This document shows positions 9,044-18,839 of a stretch of 64,000 nucleotides of DNA, piece after piece. Numbering within the stretch: the stretch's first letter is position 1; every line of letters starts with the position of its first letter. A program made the position numbers and the translations under genes. The notes under the pieces were generated by a model that had not been told where the DNA came from, did not search any database, and saw nothing but the letters and a program-made list of their open reading frames with translations. Source of the stretch: Stenotrophomonas maltophilia (GTDB taxonomy: Bacteria; Pseudomonadota; Gammaproteobacteria; Xanthomonadales; Xanthomonadaceae). Location of the stretch: positions 100,741-164,740 of the forward strand of contig NZ_NIVS01000043.1 of the NCBI RefSeq assembly GCF_002205165.1, read 5' to 3'.

Positions 9044-9313
9044 TCAGCGGTTTTTGACCGGTGTCTCGGCGCGAATGGACAACGCGTGGATATCGGTCTC
9101 CATCATCGTTCCCAGGGCCGCATAGACGGCCCGATGGCGCGCCAGCGGCAGCTTTCCTTCGAAGGCCGCGCTGACCACGTGCACCTTGAAGTGCCCCCGG
9201 CCGTCCCGTGCGCCCTCATGGCCGGCGTGGCGGTGACTGTCGTCCTTGACCTCCAGCAGTTCCGGATCCAGCGCCTCCTGCAGCGCCTGGCGGATGCGTT
9301 CGACCCGGTTCAC
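9044..9313 (-). CDS. BolA family protein
   Basis: Small 89-residue protein of the BolA fold, which works with monothiol glutaredoxin in iron-sulphur and iron handling and can act on gene expression. The core is visible as [40 protein letters not shown] and [19 protein letters not shown]; the His of LARHR is the conserved helix-turn-helix-like position. GTG at 9313 overlaps the stop of the upstream YciI-like gene by four bases, so the two are co-transcribed. No Cys is visible in the loop, so it is closer to the classical BolA class than to the Cys-bearing type. Confidence 0.88.
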   Translation of the reverse strand: MNRVERIRQALQEALDPELLEVKDDSHRHAGHEGARDGRGHFKVHVVSAAFEGKLPLARHRAVYAALGTMMETDIHALSIRAETPVKNR

Positions 9314-9609
9314 GGCAGGACCTTGCGGAACGGACGGACCTGGACGCGGACATAGACACCGGCCTCCACATACGGATCGGCGGCGGCCCAGTCCTGGGCC
9401 TGGGTCAGCGAATCGAACGCGGCGATCACCACGCTGCCGCTGAAGCCGGCCGGACCGGGATCTTCGCTGTCGATGGCCGGGCACGGACCGGCAAGCAGCA
9501 GCCGGCCCTCGTCCTGCAGGGCCTGCAGCCGGGCCAGGTGGGCCGGGCGCGACGCCAGACGGGCGGCCAGCACGTCCGTGCCGTCATAGCCTTCAATCAC
9601 ATACCACAC
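9310..9609 (-). CDS. YciI-like domain protein
   Basis: 99-residue dimeric ferredoxin-like fold protein. The pattern [20 protein letters not shown], then [20 protein letters not shown] and a C-terminal [14 protein letters not shown] is the YciI signature; the conserved His (RPAH) and Asp (AADPY) pair is present. The start is GTG with GGAG seven bases before it. In this family the gene is commonly next to bolA and septation genes. Enzymatic role is not established; related folds include muconolactone isomerase-like proteins. Confidence 0.88.
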   Translation of the reverse strand: MWYVIEGYDGTDVLAARLASRPAHLARLQALQDEGRLLLAGPCPAIDSEDPGPAGFSGSVVIAAFDSLTQAQDWAAADPYVEAGVYVRVQVRPFRKVLP

Positions 9610-9955
9610 GGGTAACTCCGAGGTCTTGTTGAATCAATCCCGGGCATTCTAGCGGGGCTGGCTGGACACTGGCGCGGCAACCCCGTAGTCTTAGCTCCAT
9701 TGCACGTGGCTGGACGCAGCGCCCCGTCGGCAACCGGCTCCACCGCCAGCCGACGACCGATCCACTGCCCCACACCAGCACACGTAGACGACCTCCCCGT
9801 AGTTCTGTCGCTGCCCATCGCGGCGCGCCTTGCTGTTTGAAGTGTGGAATCGCGCCGACCCAGGCGTGTCATGGCTTGCCATCCTGCCGCCCGGAACCGT
9901 TCCGGACGCTGGCATGGTGCGGCGACCGGTCCGTTGCAATACTGACGTCTATTTG
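9610..9955. other. Divergent intergenic region between the YciI-like gene and scpA
   Basis: 346 bases without a convincing gene. On the minus strand TAGAAT (9646-9651) is a plausible -10 for the YciI-bolA pair with a poor -35. Reading frames here lack coding character. I see no RNA gene, repeat or recognisable operator; it must also hold the scpA promoter, which I could not place. Confidence 0.5.
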
Positions 9956-10861
9956 ATGACTGCCGAACTCGCGCCCGACGCGAACCCGCCAACCCGAGTG
10001 CCCGCCCCACAGCAGCAGGAAATGCCGCTGGCCGTGGTGCATGGACAACCGGTCCTGCAGATTCCGCAGGACCTGTACATCCCGCCGGACGCGCTGGAAG
10101 TCATCCTGGATGCCTTTGAAGGTCCACTGGACCTGCTGCTTTACCTGATCCGCCGGCAGAACCTGGACATCCTGGATATCCCGGTCGCCGAGATCACCCG
10201 CCAGTACGTCGAATACATCAACGTCATGCAGGAGCTGCGCTTCGAACTGGCGGCCGAGTACCTGGTGATGGCGGCGATCCTGGCCGAAGTGAAGTCGCGG
10301 ATGCTGTTGCCGCGGCCGCCCAGCATCGAGGGCGAGGAAGCCGATCCGCGCGCCGAGCTGGTGCGCCGGCTGCAGGAGTACGAACGTTTCAAGCAGGCCG
10401 CCGAGGACATCGACAGCCTGCCCCGCCAGGACCGCGACACCACCGTGGTCCACGCCTTCGTCCCCGACCGCGCGGCCGTCAAGCTGCCACCGCCGGTGGA
10501 TCTGAAGGAGATGCTGATGGCCCTGCACGACGTGCTCAAGCGCGCCGAGCTGTTCACCGGCCACGCGATCAAACGCGAGGCGCTGAGCGTGCGCCAGCGG
10601 ATGGGCGATGTGCTGGGTCGTCTGGAAGACGGCAGGTTCTACCGGTTTGAAACGCTGTTCACCGCCGAAGAAGGCAAGCTGGGGGTGCTGGTCACCTTCC
10701 TGGCCCTGCTCGAACTGGCCAAGGAACAGCTGCTGGACATCGTCCAGGAAGCTCCGCTGGCGCCGATCTACGTCAAGTCCCTGGCCGCCGGCAACACCAA
10801 CGAACCGCTGCAGTTCAACAGCGAGTTCGACGACAACGACGCCGCCAACGAATCCGACTGA
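9956..10861 (+). CDS. scpA: Segregation and condensation protein A
   Basis: Kleisin subunit of the Smc-ScpAB chromosome condensation complex, 301 residues. The start of the conserved region is FEGPLDLLLYLIRRQNLDIL, followed by EYLVMAAILAEVKSRMLLP, both diagnostic. The C-terminal winged helix is seen at about residues 220-270 (RFYRFETLFTAEEGKLGVLV, LALLELAKEQLLDI). ATG at 9956 gives about 40 extra residues before the core; the ATG at 10022 is an alternative. scpB follows after 15 bases. Confidence 0.93.
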   Translation: MTAELAPDANPPTRVPAPQQQEMPLAVVHGQPVLQIPQDLYIPPDALEVILDAFEGPLDLLLYLIRRQNLDILDIPVAEITRQYVEYINVMQELRFELAAEYLVMAAILAEVKSRMLLPRPPSIEGEEADPRAELVRRLQEYERFKQAAEDIDSLPRQDRDTTVVHAFVPDRAAVKLPPPVDLKEMLMALHDVLKRAELFTGHAIKREALSVRQRMGDVLGRLEDGRFYRFETLFTAEEGKLGVLVTFLALLELAKEQLLDIVQEAPLAPIYVKSLAAGNTNEPLQFNSEFDDNDAANESD

Positions 10862-10876
10862 GCACCCGACCCACGC

Positions 10877-11941
10877 ATGGATCAACCGCTGATCAACCGT
10901 ATTGTCGAAGGCGCCCTGCTGGCCGCCAGCGAGCCGTTGACGCTGGCGCAGCTGCAGGGCCTGTTCCCGGAAGAGGAACCGGCACCGCCGGGCAGCATCG
11001 AACGCGCGCTGGAACTGCTGCGCGAGGGCTGCCAGGACCGCGGCGTGGAGCTGGTCGAGGTGGCCTCCGGCTTCCGCTTCCAGGTCACCAGCGAGGTGCA
11101 CGGCTACATCACCCGGCTGTGGACCGAACGCAAGACCCGCTATACCCGTGCCACGCTGGAAACGCTGGCGCTGATTGCCTACCGCCAGCCGATCACGCGT
11201 GGCGAGATCGAACAGGTGCGGGGCGTGGCGGTCAGCAGCAACATCATCCAGGCGCTGGAAGAGCGCGAATGGATCCGCGTGATCGGCCACCGCGACGTGC
11301 CCGGCAAGCCGGCGCTGTTCGGGACCACCAAGGGCTTCCTGGATTACTTCGGGCTCAAGCGTCTGGACGAACTGCCGCCGCTGTCCGAGCTGCGCGATCT
11401 GGGCGAACTGGAACCGCAGTTGCCACTGGACAGCGAAGGCCAGCCGGCCGGCCGCCTGCCCGCCGGCGCTGCGACACCGGAGGCCGAGCTGGACACCGAC
11501 GCGGCCAATGACGACGCCACCCCGGCGCCGTCGGCGCCGTCGGAGCCGTCGGAGCCGTCGGAGCCGTCGGAGCCGTCGGAGCCGCAGGATCCTGCAGATC
11601 CGGTAGACCCGGTGGACCCGGCCGCCGCCCGGCTGGCAGCCCGTGTGGCGCTGGCCTCGGCGCGGCTGGCGGAGCAGCCGGCAGATCCGGACAATAGCGA
11701 TGCGCCTGCTGATGCGGACGCTTCCGATACCCCATCCCATGCGCCGTTGTCGCTTGCCGACGACGACGCGGATACGACCGCCAGCGATGGCGAACCCGAT
11801 ACCGCGCCGGGAGAGCGCGCGGCGCCCCAGAACGAAACCGAAAACAACGCCGTCGCGAAGACGACCGTGGCTGTTGACGAAGCCGATCCCGAACCAGAGG
11901 CCGACGCATCCGATGCCGGCCGGAGCCAAGTAAATGAGTGA
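10877..11941 (+). CDS. scpB: Segregation and condensation protein B with long acidic tail
   Basis: Kleisin-partner protein of the Smc complex, 354 residues versus about 190 for the usual core. The two winged-helix domains occupy residues 1-190 (IVEGALLAASEPLTLAQLQG; LETLALIAYRQPITRGEIEQ; GKPALFGTTKGFLDYFGLK). The remaining half is a low-complexity tail rich in Ala, Asp, Pro, Ser and Glu, beginning with Ser-Glu-Pro triplets encoded by a 9-base tandem repeat. The tail looks disordered. The gene overlaps rluB by eight bases. Confidence 0.93.
   Translation: MDQPLINRIVEGALLAASEPLTLAQLQGLFPEEEPAPPGSIERALELLREGCQDRGVELVEVASGFRFQVTSEVHGYITRLWTERKTRYTRATLETLALIAYRQPITRGEIEQVRGVAVSSNIIQALEEREWIRVIGHRDVPGKPALFGTTKGFLDYFGLKRLDELPPLSELRDLGELEPQLPLDSEGQPAGRLPAGAATPEAELDTDAANDDATPAPSAPSEPSEPSEPSEPSEPQDPADPVDPVDPAAARLAARVALASARLAEQPADPDNSDAPADADASDTPSHAPLSLADDDADTTASDGEPDTAPGERAAPQNETENNAVAKTTVAVDEADPEPEADASDAGRSQVNE
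11525..11584 (+). repeat. 9-bp tandem repeat inside scpB
   Basis: About 6.7 copies of a 9-base unit (consensus GAGCCGTCG; the first two copies read GCGCCGTCG). It encodes repeated Ser-Glu-Pro/Ser-Ala-Pro and is followed by a second, looser 9-base series coding Asp-Pro-Ala/Val. Copy changes would keep the reading frame. Confidence 0.85.
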
Positions 11942-13727
11942 CACCCCCCGCAAGCCATCGTTGAACAAGCTTTCGCTCAAGCGCGAAACCGCCTCCGAAC
12001 AGCCCAAGCTCGAAGAGCGCCTGCACAAAGTGCTGGCGCAGGCCGGCCTGGGTTCGCGCCGCGCGCTGGAACAGCGCATCGCCGATGGCCTGGTCAAGGT
12101 CAATGGCGAGGTCGCGCAGACCGGCCAGTCGATCAAGAGCGGCGACAAAGTCGAGCTGGATGGCCGTGGCTTCGTGGCCACCGCGCTGACCGAAACCTCC
12201 CGCGTGCTGGCCTACAACAAGCCGGAAGGCGAAGTGACCACGCGCGAAGATCCCGAAGGTCGCCCGACCGTGTTCGAAGCGCTGCCTGCCCTGAAGGGCG
12301 CGCGCTGGATCGCGATCGGCCGCCTGGACATCAACACCACCGGCCTGCTGCTGGCGACCACCGATGGTGAGCTGGCCAACGCGATGATGCATCCCTCCTA
12401 CGAGGTCGAGCGCGAGTACGTGGTGCGCGTGCGCGCCCCGGAAGGCGAAGAGAAGGTGCCGGACAGCATCGTCGACCGCCTCGCCCGTGGCGTCGCGCTG
12501 GAAGACGGCCCGGCCAAGTTCGACGAGATCGAACGCATCGGCGGCACCGATTCGCACGACTGGTTCCGCGTGGTCGTCAAGGAAGGCCGCAACCGCGAAG
12601 TGCGCCGCCTGTGGGAATCGCAGGGCTGCCAGGTCAGCCGCCTCAAGCGCACCCGCTACGGCAAGGTCAGCCTGCCGCGCGAACTGCTGCGCGGCCAGTC
12701 GGTCGAACTGCCGGCCAAACAGGTCGAAGCCCTGCGCGCCGAACTGAAGCTGGAAGAAGGCGCGCCCTCGGCGCTGACCCTGCAGCCGGTGATCGGCCAG
12801 CGCCGCGCCGCCAAGACCACCGTGCGCGTCTCGCGCGAGGGTGGCCGTGGCAACGCGTACGTCAACGGCCACAACTCGGCCGATGAAGGCCGTGAACTGC
12901 GTCGTTTCGACAACGTGCGCGAAGAGCGCGGCCGTGGCCGTGGCGGCAAGGGCGGCGGCTTCAAGGGTGGCCTGACGGTCAGCGGCGAAGCAGCCGCCAA
13001 GCAGTCGCAGCGCCCGTTCAAGGCGCGCCCGGACAAGGGCAACCGTGCGCTGCCGGAAGGCAACCCGGCCGCGTTCCGCAGCTGGTACGTGCCGGACGGT
13101 GTCAGCACCGGCCCGAGCGGCCACCGCAATGCCGGCCCGGGCGCAGCCCGTGGTCCGGGTGCACGTGGTCCGGGTGCTGGCGCAGGCGCCGGTGGCCAGG
13201 GCCGCCCGTACGGCAAGCCGAAGGGTCCCGGTGGCGCAGGCGGCCCGGGGCGCGGCAGCTACGGCGGCGGCGCTGAAGGCCGCGGCGGGTATGCCGGCGG
13301 TGGCGAAAGCCGCGGCGGCTACGGCGGCCAGGGCCGTCCGGCCGGTCCGGGCGGCGGTGGCAACCGCGGCGCCCAGGGGGGCCAGGGTCCGTCCCGCCAT
13401 CCGTACGGCCATCCGGGCAATGCCCCGAGCTTCCCGTCCGATCACGCCAATCCGGGCGCCAGCCCGTACGGCAGCGCGCGTCCGGCGGGCAATCGCGGTC
13501 CTGGTGGCCCGGGTGGCAACCGCGGCCCGGGTGGTCCCGGCGCACGTGGTCCGGGTGGCGCGAGTGCGCGCGGTCCCGGTGGCAACCGTGGCCCCGGTGG
13601 TCCGGGCGGCAACCGGGGTCCGGGTGGCCCGGGTGGTCGCGGTCCCGGCGGTCCGGGCGGTCGTCCCGGCGGCAGCCGTGGCCCGGGCGGCGGCGGTCAC
13701 CGTGGTGGCGGCCCGCGCGGCGGCTGA
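11934..13727 (+). CDS. rluB: 23S rRNA pseudouridine synthase RluB with Gly/Arg-rich tail
   Basis: Pseudouridine synthase of the RsuA/RluB family (modifies U2605 in E. coli 23S rRNA), 597 residues. An S4 RNA-binding domain (KLEERLHKVLAQAGLGSRRA) is followed by the catalytic domain with the active Asp in GRLDINTTGLLLATTDGEL and the motif KEGRNREVRRLWES. The core ends near residue 290; the last 300 residues are extremely rich in Gly, Arg and Pro, with GPGGNRGPGG repeats like RGG boxes. Long tails occur in E. coli RluB too, but this one is larger. It overlaps scpB and ends 12 bases before a strong terminator. Confidence 0.93.
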   Translation: MSDTPRKPSLNKLSLKRETASEQPKLEERLHKVLAQAGLGSRRALEQRIADGLVKVNGEVAQTGQSIKSGDKVELDGRGFVATALTETSRVLAYNKPEGEVTTREDPEGRPTVFEALPALKGARWIAIGRLDINTTGLLLATTDGELANAMMHPSYEVEREYVVRVRAPEGEEKVPDSIVDRLARGVALEDGPAKFDEIERIGGTDSHDWFRVVVKEGRNREVRRLWESQGCQVSRLKRTRYGKVSLPRELLRGQSVELPAKQVEALRAELKLEEGAPSALTLQPVIGQRRAAKTTVRVSREGGRGNAYVNGHNSADEGRELRRFDNVREERGRGRGGKGGGFKGGLTVSGEAAAKQSQRPFKARPDKGNRALPEGNPAAFRSWYVPDGVSTGPSGHRNAGPGAARGPGARGPGAGAGAGGQGRPYGKPKGPGGAGGPGRGSYGGGAEGRGGYAGGGESRGGYGGQGRPAGPGGGGNRGAQGGQGPSRHPYGHPGNAPSFPSDHANPGASPYGSARPAGNRGPGGPGGNRGPGGPGARGPGGASARGPGGNRGPGGPGGNRGPGGPGGRGPGGPGGRPGGSRGPGGGGHRGGGPRGG

Positions 13728-13739
13728 TCAGTGACACAA

Positions 13740-13768
13740 AAAAACCCCGGCCTCGGCCGGGGTTTTTT
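13740..13768 (+). terminator. Intrinsic terminator after rluB (bidirectional)
   Basis: CCCCGGC-CTCG-GCCGGGG stem-loop followed by TTTTTT and preceded by a run of A, so it can stop both the scpA-scpB-rluB transcript and the convergent minus-strand gene. Confidence 0.93.
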
Positions 13769-13796
13769 GTTGGGTCGGCGCCGGTGGCGATAGCCC

Positions 13797-14231
13797 TCAG
13801 CGCCGCTCGATGGTGAACCGCCCCACGCCCACACCCAGATCCCAACCCTTGCCGGTGCCCGCCAGGGCGAGCGAGATGTCGCCCTTGGTCATGACCTGGG
13901 CATTGCTGGATTTGTCCGCACCGGCATGCGCTTCAACGGCTGCATAGGAGCCGATCAGGTCGTTCACCGAGTAGGTGCCGGAGAACTTGCCCTTGCCGTC
14001 GACGATCTTCGATTTGCCCACGGTGAGGCCGCCGCCCTTGGCGGTGATCTTCACCGGGATGCGCGCGCCGTTGTCGCATTGGATGGTGCCGGTGCCGGAG
14101 GCGGTCTTGTACAGCACCGACCAACCGGCCAGGTTGTAGTGCAGCTCGCAATCGATGTTGCCGGCGGCCTGTGCGGCCGGGACGACCGAGATACCAGCCA
14201 ATGCGATCAGTGCCAGGGAAAACGTCTTCAT
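13797..14231 (-). CDS. Secreted protein of unknown function
   Basis: 144 residues with a clear cleavable signal peptide (MKTFSLALIALAGISVVPAA, cut after AQA). The mature part has two Cys (IDCELHYN and TIQCDNGA) that could form a disulfide, and is rich in Gly and beta-prone segments such as GGLTVGKSKIVDGKGKFSG and LALAGTGKGWDLGVGVGRF. I recognise no named domain. It is probably a periplasmic or outer-membrane-associated protein. It stands alone, convergent with rluB and sharing its terminator. Confidence 0.8.
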   Translation of the reverse strand: MKTFSLALIALAGISVVPAAQAAGNIDCELHYNLAGWSVLYKTASGTGTIQCDNGARIPVKITAKGGGLTVGKSKIVDGKGKFSGTYSVNDLIGSYAAVEAHAGADKSSNAQVMTKGDISLALAGTGKGWDLGVGVGRFTIERR

Positions 14232-14372
14232 GCGGGTCCGCTCGTACTCAGTGGGAACGAGGCGAATCTAGCAGCGCGCGCGTGTGGCGCGGATGATGCA
14301 CTTGGTGCGCATCCGGCATTCGTTCAGCCGGCGCATCCCGGGCAGTGCCGGCCGGCGCTCGACACTGCCGTT

Positions 14373-15197
14373 TCAGCTGCGATCATCAAGGCTGAAGCTG
14401 TCCGCATCGAGCATCGCCGGGAAGCGCGCGCGGTGCGTGGCCAGGGCCGCTGCCGAGATCGTGGTGGTGACCACCTGCTCGCGTTCGCGTACTTCCACCT
14501 GCGGCTGACCCAGAAAATCGATCACCGCACTGTCGCCGGCGTAATGCAGCTCGTTGCCGTCCACACCGATACGGTTGACCGCCGCCACGTAGCAGAGGTT
14601 CTCGATCGCGCGCGCGCGCAGCAGCGTCTTCCAGGCGTAGGCGCGTGCCGAGGGCCAGTTGGCCACGAAAATCTGCAGATCGAAATCCAGCTGGTCGGCG
14701 CGCTCCACGTTGTAGCGGTTGCGGCAGAACACCGGGAAACGCAGGTCATAGCAGACCTGCGGATTGATCCGCCAGCCCTTCCATTCCACGCACAGGCGCT
14801 CGCTGCCGGCGGCATAGCGCTCGTGCTCGCCGCCGTAACGGAACAGGTGGCGCTTGTCGTAGTACCGCAGCTCGCCATCGGGGGTGGCCCACAACAACCG
14901 GTTGTAGACGCCCTCGCCCACCCGCAGTTGCACGCTGCCGGTGACCGCCGCGCCCAGCCGCACCGCCTGCTCGCGGATCCACGCCACCGTTGGGCCGTCC
15001 ATGCCCTCGGCCTTGTCGATGGCATCGTTGGAGAAGCCACTGGTGAAGGTTTCCGGCAGGATCACCAGATCGGTCTGCCCGGCCAGCGGCGCCAGCAGCG
15101 CGCCGTAATGGGCGCGGTTGCCGGCCGGGTCGTGCCAGCGGGTATCGCCCTGGACCAGGGAAATGCGCAGGTCCTGCAGCTCGGTCACCGTGCTCAT
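14373..15197 (-). CDS. yafV: Nitrilase-superfamily omega-amidase YafV
   Basis: 274-residue carbon-nitrogen hydrolase that hydrolyses alpha-ketoglutaramate or alpha-ketosuccinamate, clearing the product of glutamine transamination. The Glu-Lys-Cys triad is visible: [10 protein letters not shown] (Glu), [13 protein letters not shown] (Lys) and [13 protein letters not shown] (Cys). Its ATG overlaps the stop codon of the upstream aminotransferase gene (15197). That pairing fits the known aminotransferase and omega-amidase route for methionine salvage, because glutamine-using methionine aminotransferase makes the amidase substrate. Confidence 0.9.
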   Translation of the reverse strand: MSTVTELQDLRISLVQGDTRWHDPAGNRAHYGALLAPLAGQTDLVILPETFTSGFSNDAIDKAEGMDGPTVAWIREQAVRLGAAVTGSVQLRVGEGVYNRLLWATPDGELRYYDKRHLFRYGGEHERYAAGSERLCVEWKGWRINPQVCYDLRFPVFCRNRYNVERADQLDFDLQIFVANWPSARAYAWKTLLRARAIENLCYVAAVNRIGVDGNELHYAGDSAVIDFLGQPQVEVREREQVVTTTISAAALATHRARFPAMLDADSFSLDDRS

Positions 15198-16345
15198 CAC
15201 AGGGCCCGCAGGCGTTCGATCGCCGCGTCCATCGTGGCGTCGTTCTTGGCAAAGCACAGGCGCACCAGGCGCTGGCCGGCCGGTGCTGTCTCATAGAACG
15301 GCGACAGCGGGATCGCGGCCACGCCCTTCTCGATGGTCAACCACTTCACGAACGCGTGGTCCGGCAGATCGCTGATCGCCGAATAATCCACCAGCTGGAA
15401 GTAGCCACCCGGCACCGGCAGCGGCGTCAGGCGCGTGGTCAGCAGCTGCTCGCGGAAGCGGTCGCGCTTGGCCTGGTAGAACGCGCCCAGTTCCAGATGA
15501 TGTTCGGGCTCGTCGCGGATCATCGCGGCGAAGCCATACTGCGCCGGGCCGAAGCTGGTGAAGGTGTTGTACTGGTGCACCTTGCGGAACTCGGCGGTCA
15601 TCGCCGGCGGCGCGATCGCATAGCCGATCTTCCAGCCGGTGCAGTGGTAGGTCTTGCCGAAGCTGGAAATCACGAACGCGCGCTCGCGCAGCTCCGGATG
15701 GCGCAGCGAGGATTCGTGGCGGCGGCCGTCGTAGATGATGTGCTCGTACACCTCATCGGAAATCAGATAGATATCCGTACCGCGCAGCACATCGGCCAGC
15801 GCCTGCATGTCCTCGGCGCTCAGCATCGCGCCGGACGGGTTGTGCGGCGTGTTGACCATCAGCAGGCGGGTGCGCGGGGTGATCGCGGCACGCACGCGGT
15901 CCCAGTCGACCGCGAAGGTCTGCGGGTCCAGCGGCACGTGCACGGCACGTGCGCCGGCCAGGTCGATGGCCGGTTCGTAGCAGTCGTAGGCCGGATCGAG
16001 CACGATCACTTCCTCGCCCGGGCGGACCACGGCGTGGATGGCGTTGAAGATCGCCTCGGTGGCGCCACTGGTGACCGTGATTTCGGTATCCGGATCCACC
16101 TGGGCGCCGTACAGATCCAGCGACTTCTGCGCGATGGCCTGGCGCAGCGGCGCCACGCCGGTCATCGGCGGGTACTGGTTGAGCCCGCCCTGCATCGCGG
16201 CGATGGTTTCATCGATCAGCCGCTGCGGTGCGGAGAAATCCGGGAACCCCTGCCCCAGGTTGACCGCGCCGTGTTCGGCGGCGAGCTGGGACATCACGGT
16301 GAAGATGGTGGTGCCCACCTTGGGCAGCTTGGTTTGCGGTTGCAT
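15197..16345 (-). CDS. ybdL: Methionine aminotransferase (YbdL-like, fold type I)
   Basis: 382-residue PLP-dependent class I/II aminotransferase converting 4-methylthio-2-oxobutyrate to methionine, with glutamine or other donors. Opening [20 protein letters not shown] and GFPDF are typical of the YbdL/kynurenine aminotransferase branch. The PLP Lys lies in [15 protein letters not shown], and NTPHNPSG and VRLCFAKND are present. ATG at 16345 was chosen from homology length. Coupled to yafV. A kynurenine or general glutamine-transaminase role cannot be excluded. Confidence 0.88.
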   Translation of the reverse strand: MQPQTKLPKVGTTIFTVMSQLAAEHGAVNLGQGFPDFSAPQRLIDETIAAMQGGLNQYPPMTGVAPLRQAIAQKSLDLYGAQVDPDTEITVTSGATEAIFNAIHAVVRPGEEVIVLDPAYDCYEPAIDLAGARAVHVPLDPQTFAVDWDRVRAAITPRTRLLMVNTPHNPSGAMLSAEDMQALADVLRGTDIYLISDEVYEHIIYDGRRHESSLRHPELRERAFVISSFGKTYHCTGWKIGYAIAPPAMTAEFRKVHQYNTFTSFGPAQYGFAAMIRDEPEHHLELGAFYQAKRDRFREQLLTTRLTPLPVPGGYFQLVDYSAISDLPDHAFVKWLTIEKGVAAIPLSPFYETAPAGQRLVRLCFAKNDATMDAAIERLRAL

Positions 16346-16447
16346 CGGCAGCAGGGAAAGAACCGGGGGAACTCCCAGTGTACGCAAATCATCCGGCCCG
16401 TTCCCCCGATACAATGGCGGCCCATTCCGGTGCAAAGATCCCGCCCC

Positions 16448-17077
16448 TTGAACGCCCCTCCGTTGCTGGCCGCGCATGGCCTTGGCTTCAGTCGCAACGA
16501 CGAACCCGTCTTCGGCCCGCTGGACCTGCACGTGGATGCCGGCGAAGCCCTGCTGGTGCAGGGCGACAACGGCGCCGGCAAGACCACCCTGCTGCGGGTG
16601 CTGGCTGGCCTGCTTCGCGCCGGCAGTGGTCAGGTCGAGATCGACGGCAAGCGCGCCGGGCACAAGGAGCGCGCGAACTATGTGGCCTACCTGAGCCACC
16701 TGCCCGCGCTGAAGCCGGACCTGGACACGCTGGAGAACCTGCATTTCCTGTGCGGGCTGCACGGCCGCCGCGCCCGCCAGATGCCGGGCAACGCGCTGGC
16801 GATCGTCGGTCTTGCAGGCTACGAAGACACCCTGGTGCGGCAACTCTCGGCCGGGCAGAAGCGGCGCCTGGCGCTGGCCCGCATCTGGCTTTCGCCCGCA
16901 CCGCTGTGGCTGCTCGATGAGCCCTACGCCAATCTCGATCTGGACGGCATCAACCTGGTGAACCGCATGATTTCCGCGCACCTGCGCAGCGGCGGCGCCG
17001 CCCTGGTCACCACCCACGGCGCGTATGCCGCGCCACCGGTGCGCACGCGCCTGCTCACCCTGGGAGCAGCGGCATGA
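16448..17077 (+). CDS. ccmA: Heme ABC exporter ATP-binding protein CcmA
   Basis: ATPase of the CcmAB complex that releases holo-CcmE during cytochrome c maturation. Visible motifs: Walker [17 protein letters not shown], signature [17 protein letters not shown], and Walker [14 protein letters not shown]. With the TTG at 16448 the protein is 209 residues, matching CcmA; no ATG lies close upstream in frame, so the start is the least certain point. First gene of an unbroken ccmABCDEFGHI run; the stop overlaps ccmB by four bases. Confidence 0.9.
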   Translation: MNAPPLLAAHGLGFSRNDEPVFGPLDLHVDAGEALLVQGDNGAGKTTLLRVLAGLLRAGSGQVEIDGKRAGHKERANYVAYLSHLPALKPDLDTLENLHFLCGLHGRRARQMPGNALAIVGLAGYEDTLVRQLSAGQKRRLALARIWLSPAPLWLLDEPYANLDLDGINLVNRMISAHLRSGGAALVTTHGAYAAPPVRTRLLTLGAAA

Positions 17078-17769
17078 TCGCGCCGGGTACCGAGCCGGGT
17101 CTGTGGCAGACCGCCCGGGCGCTGGTCGCCCGCGACGTGCGCCTGCTCTGGCGCCGCCGCGGCGATGCGTTGCAGCCGCTGCTGTTCGCGTTGCTGGTGG
17201 TGGTGCTGTTCGCCTTGGCACTGGGCCGCGATCCCGAGGCGATGGCACGCGTGGCCGCGGCGGTGATGTGGCTGGCCGTGCTGCTGGCCGGCCAGCTGGC
17301 GCTGGATTCGCTGTTCCGCAGCGATGCCGAAGATGGCTCGCTGGAGCAATGGCTGCTGGCCCCCGTCCCGCTGGCCTGGCTGGTGCTGGTGCGGGTGCTG
17401 GTGCACTGGGTCACCACGGCCCTGCCCTTGATCGTGATGTCGCCGCTGCTGGCCGAAATGCTGCATCTGCCGCATGACCAGCTGCCGATGTTGCTGGCAT
17501 CGTTGCTGCTGGGAACGCCGTTGCTGAGCCTGATCGGCGGGGTGGTCGCCGCGCTGACGGTCGGCATCCGGCGCTCTGGTATTCTCGTGGCGCTGCTGGC
17601 CCTGCCGCTGTATGTGCCGGTGCTGGTGTTCGGCGCGGGCAGCGTAGCGGCGGTCGCCCGTGGCCAGGACCCGTTCGGTGCGTTGCTGATGCTGGGCGCC
17701 GGGCTGGTGGTGGCGCTGGTGCTGGCCCCGCTGGCTACGGCCGCGGCGATCCGCATCTCGCTGAGTTGA
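17074..17769 (+). CDS. ccmB: Heme exporter membrane protein CcmB
   Basis: 231-residue integral membrane partner of CcmA with about six spans (for example [18 protein letters not shown] and [20 protein letters not shown]). The cytosolic stretch [16 protein letters not shown] is a CcmB hallmark. It starts at the ATG overlapping the ccmA stop. A 123-base gap precedes ccmC, the largest gap in this operon. Confidence 0.92.
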   Translation: MIAPGTEPGLWQTARALVARDVRLLWRRRGDALQPLLFALLVVVLFALALGRDPEAMARVAAAVMWLAVLLAGQLALDSLFRSDAEDGSLEQWLLAPVPLAWLVLVRVLVHWVTTALPLIVMSPLLAEMLHLPHDQLPMLLASLLLGTPLLSLIGGVVAALTVGIRRSGILVALLALPLYVPVLVFGAGSVAAVARGQDPFGALLMLGAGLVVALVLAPLATAAAIRISLS

Positions 17770-17892
17770 GCGGTATGGCGTACTGTCGGTGGCGTGAGCT
17801 GTGTTGTGAGCGTCACCTGCCTCCGCGTCATCCGTTGCCGAGCCACTCCACGCCCGTTCCATCGTCGCCCTTCGTTGGATAGCCACTGCCGC

Positions 17893-18657
17893 ATGCACCC
17901 GATCGTCCGCTGGTTCCACCAACTCGGTTCGCCGCCCACCTTCGACCGCTTCGCCGCGCGCTGGTCGCGGGTGTTCTACCTGGCGGCGGTGCCGGTGCTG
18001 CTGATCGGCATCTGGCAGGCGCTGGCGGTCGTGCCGGCCGACTCCAAGCAGCTGGACAGCTTCCGCATTCTCTACATTCACGTGCCCAGCGCGTGGATGA
18101 GCCTGTTCGTGTTCGCGCTGATGGCGCTGTACGCGGCCATCGCACTGATCTGGCGGATCAAGACCTGCGAGGTGCTGGCGATGGCCTGCGCCCCGCTCGG
18201 CGCCGGCTTCACCCTGATCACCCTGCTCACCGGCAGCATCTGGGGCAAGCCGACCTGGGGCACCTGGTGGGACTGGGACCCGCGCATGACCACCGAGCTG
18301 ATCCTGCTGTTCCTGTATCTGGGCGTGATCGGCCTGTACCACGCCATCGAGGACCGTCGCAGCGCCGCGCGCGCGGCGGGCCTGCTGGCGATCGTCGGGG
18401 TGAGTCTGTTGCCGGTGATCCGCTATTCCGTGGAATGGTGGGGCAGCCTGCATCAGGGCCAGACCATCCGCCTGTTCGGCGAATCCACGCTGGATGCCAG
18501 CATGGCGCTGCCGCTGTGGCTGATGGTGATCGGCACCAAATTGTGGTTTGCCGGCTCGCTGCTGGCCAAGGCCCGCGCCGACAACCTGCTGCGCGAAGCG
18601 GGCAAGGCCTGGGTCGCCGCCAGCCCCCGTGCCCCCCTGGAGGACACCCGCCCATGA
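17893..18657 (+). CDS. ccmC: Heme transporter CcmC
   Basis: Transfers heme to CcmE at the periplasmic face. 254 residues from the ATG at 17893 ([12 protein letters not shown]); the frame's longer upstream start adds a non-conserved extension. The WWD heme-handling motif is present as [18 protein letters not shown], with six predicted spans and a conserved His in [10 protein letters not shown]. The stop overlaps ccmD by four bases. Confidence 0.94.
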   Translation: MHPIVRWFHQLGSPPTFDRFAARWSRVFYLAAVPVLLIGIWQALAVVPADSKQLDSFRILYIHVPSAWMSLFVFALMALYAAIALIWRIKTCEVLAMACAPLGAGFTLITLLTGSIWGKPTWGTWWDWDPRMTTELILLFLYLGVIGLYHAIEDRRSAARAAGLLAIVGVSLLPVIRYSVEWWGSLHQGQTIRLFGESTLDASMALPLWLMVIGTKLWFAGSLLAKARADNLLREAGKAWVAASPRAPLEDTRP

Positions 18658-18839
18658 CCCACCTGCCCTATGTGATCGCCGCCTATGCGGTGTTCGTGCT
18701 GGTGCTGGGCAGCGATGCCATCGGCTCCTGGCTGCGCCTGCGCTGGGCGCGCCGCCTGGCCGCGCGCCGCCAGCAGCGCCAACAGGCGCGCACTGCGGCG
18801 GGCAGCGCACCGCCACTGGCGCCGGAGCTGACCCGATGA
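18654..18839 (+). CDS. ccmD: Heme exporter accessory protein CcmD
   Basis: 61-residue single-span protein: one hydrophobic helix ([15 protein letters not shown]) followed by a basic tail ([19 protein letters not shown]). It is the small CcmABC-associated factor needed to release holo-CcmE. It overlaps ccmC and ccmE by four bases at each end, an ATGA at both joints. Confidence 0.9.
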   Translation: MTHLPYVIAAYAVFVLVLGSDAIGSWLRLRWARRLAARRQQRQQARTAAGSAPPLAPELTR

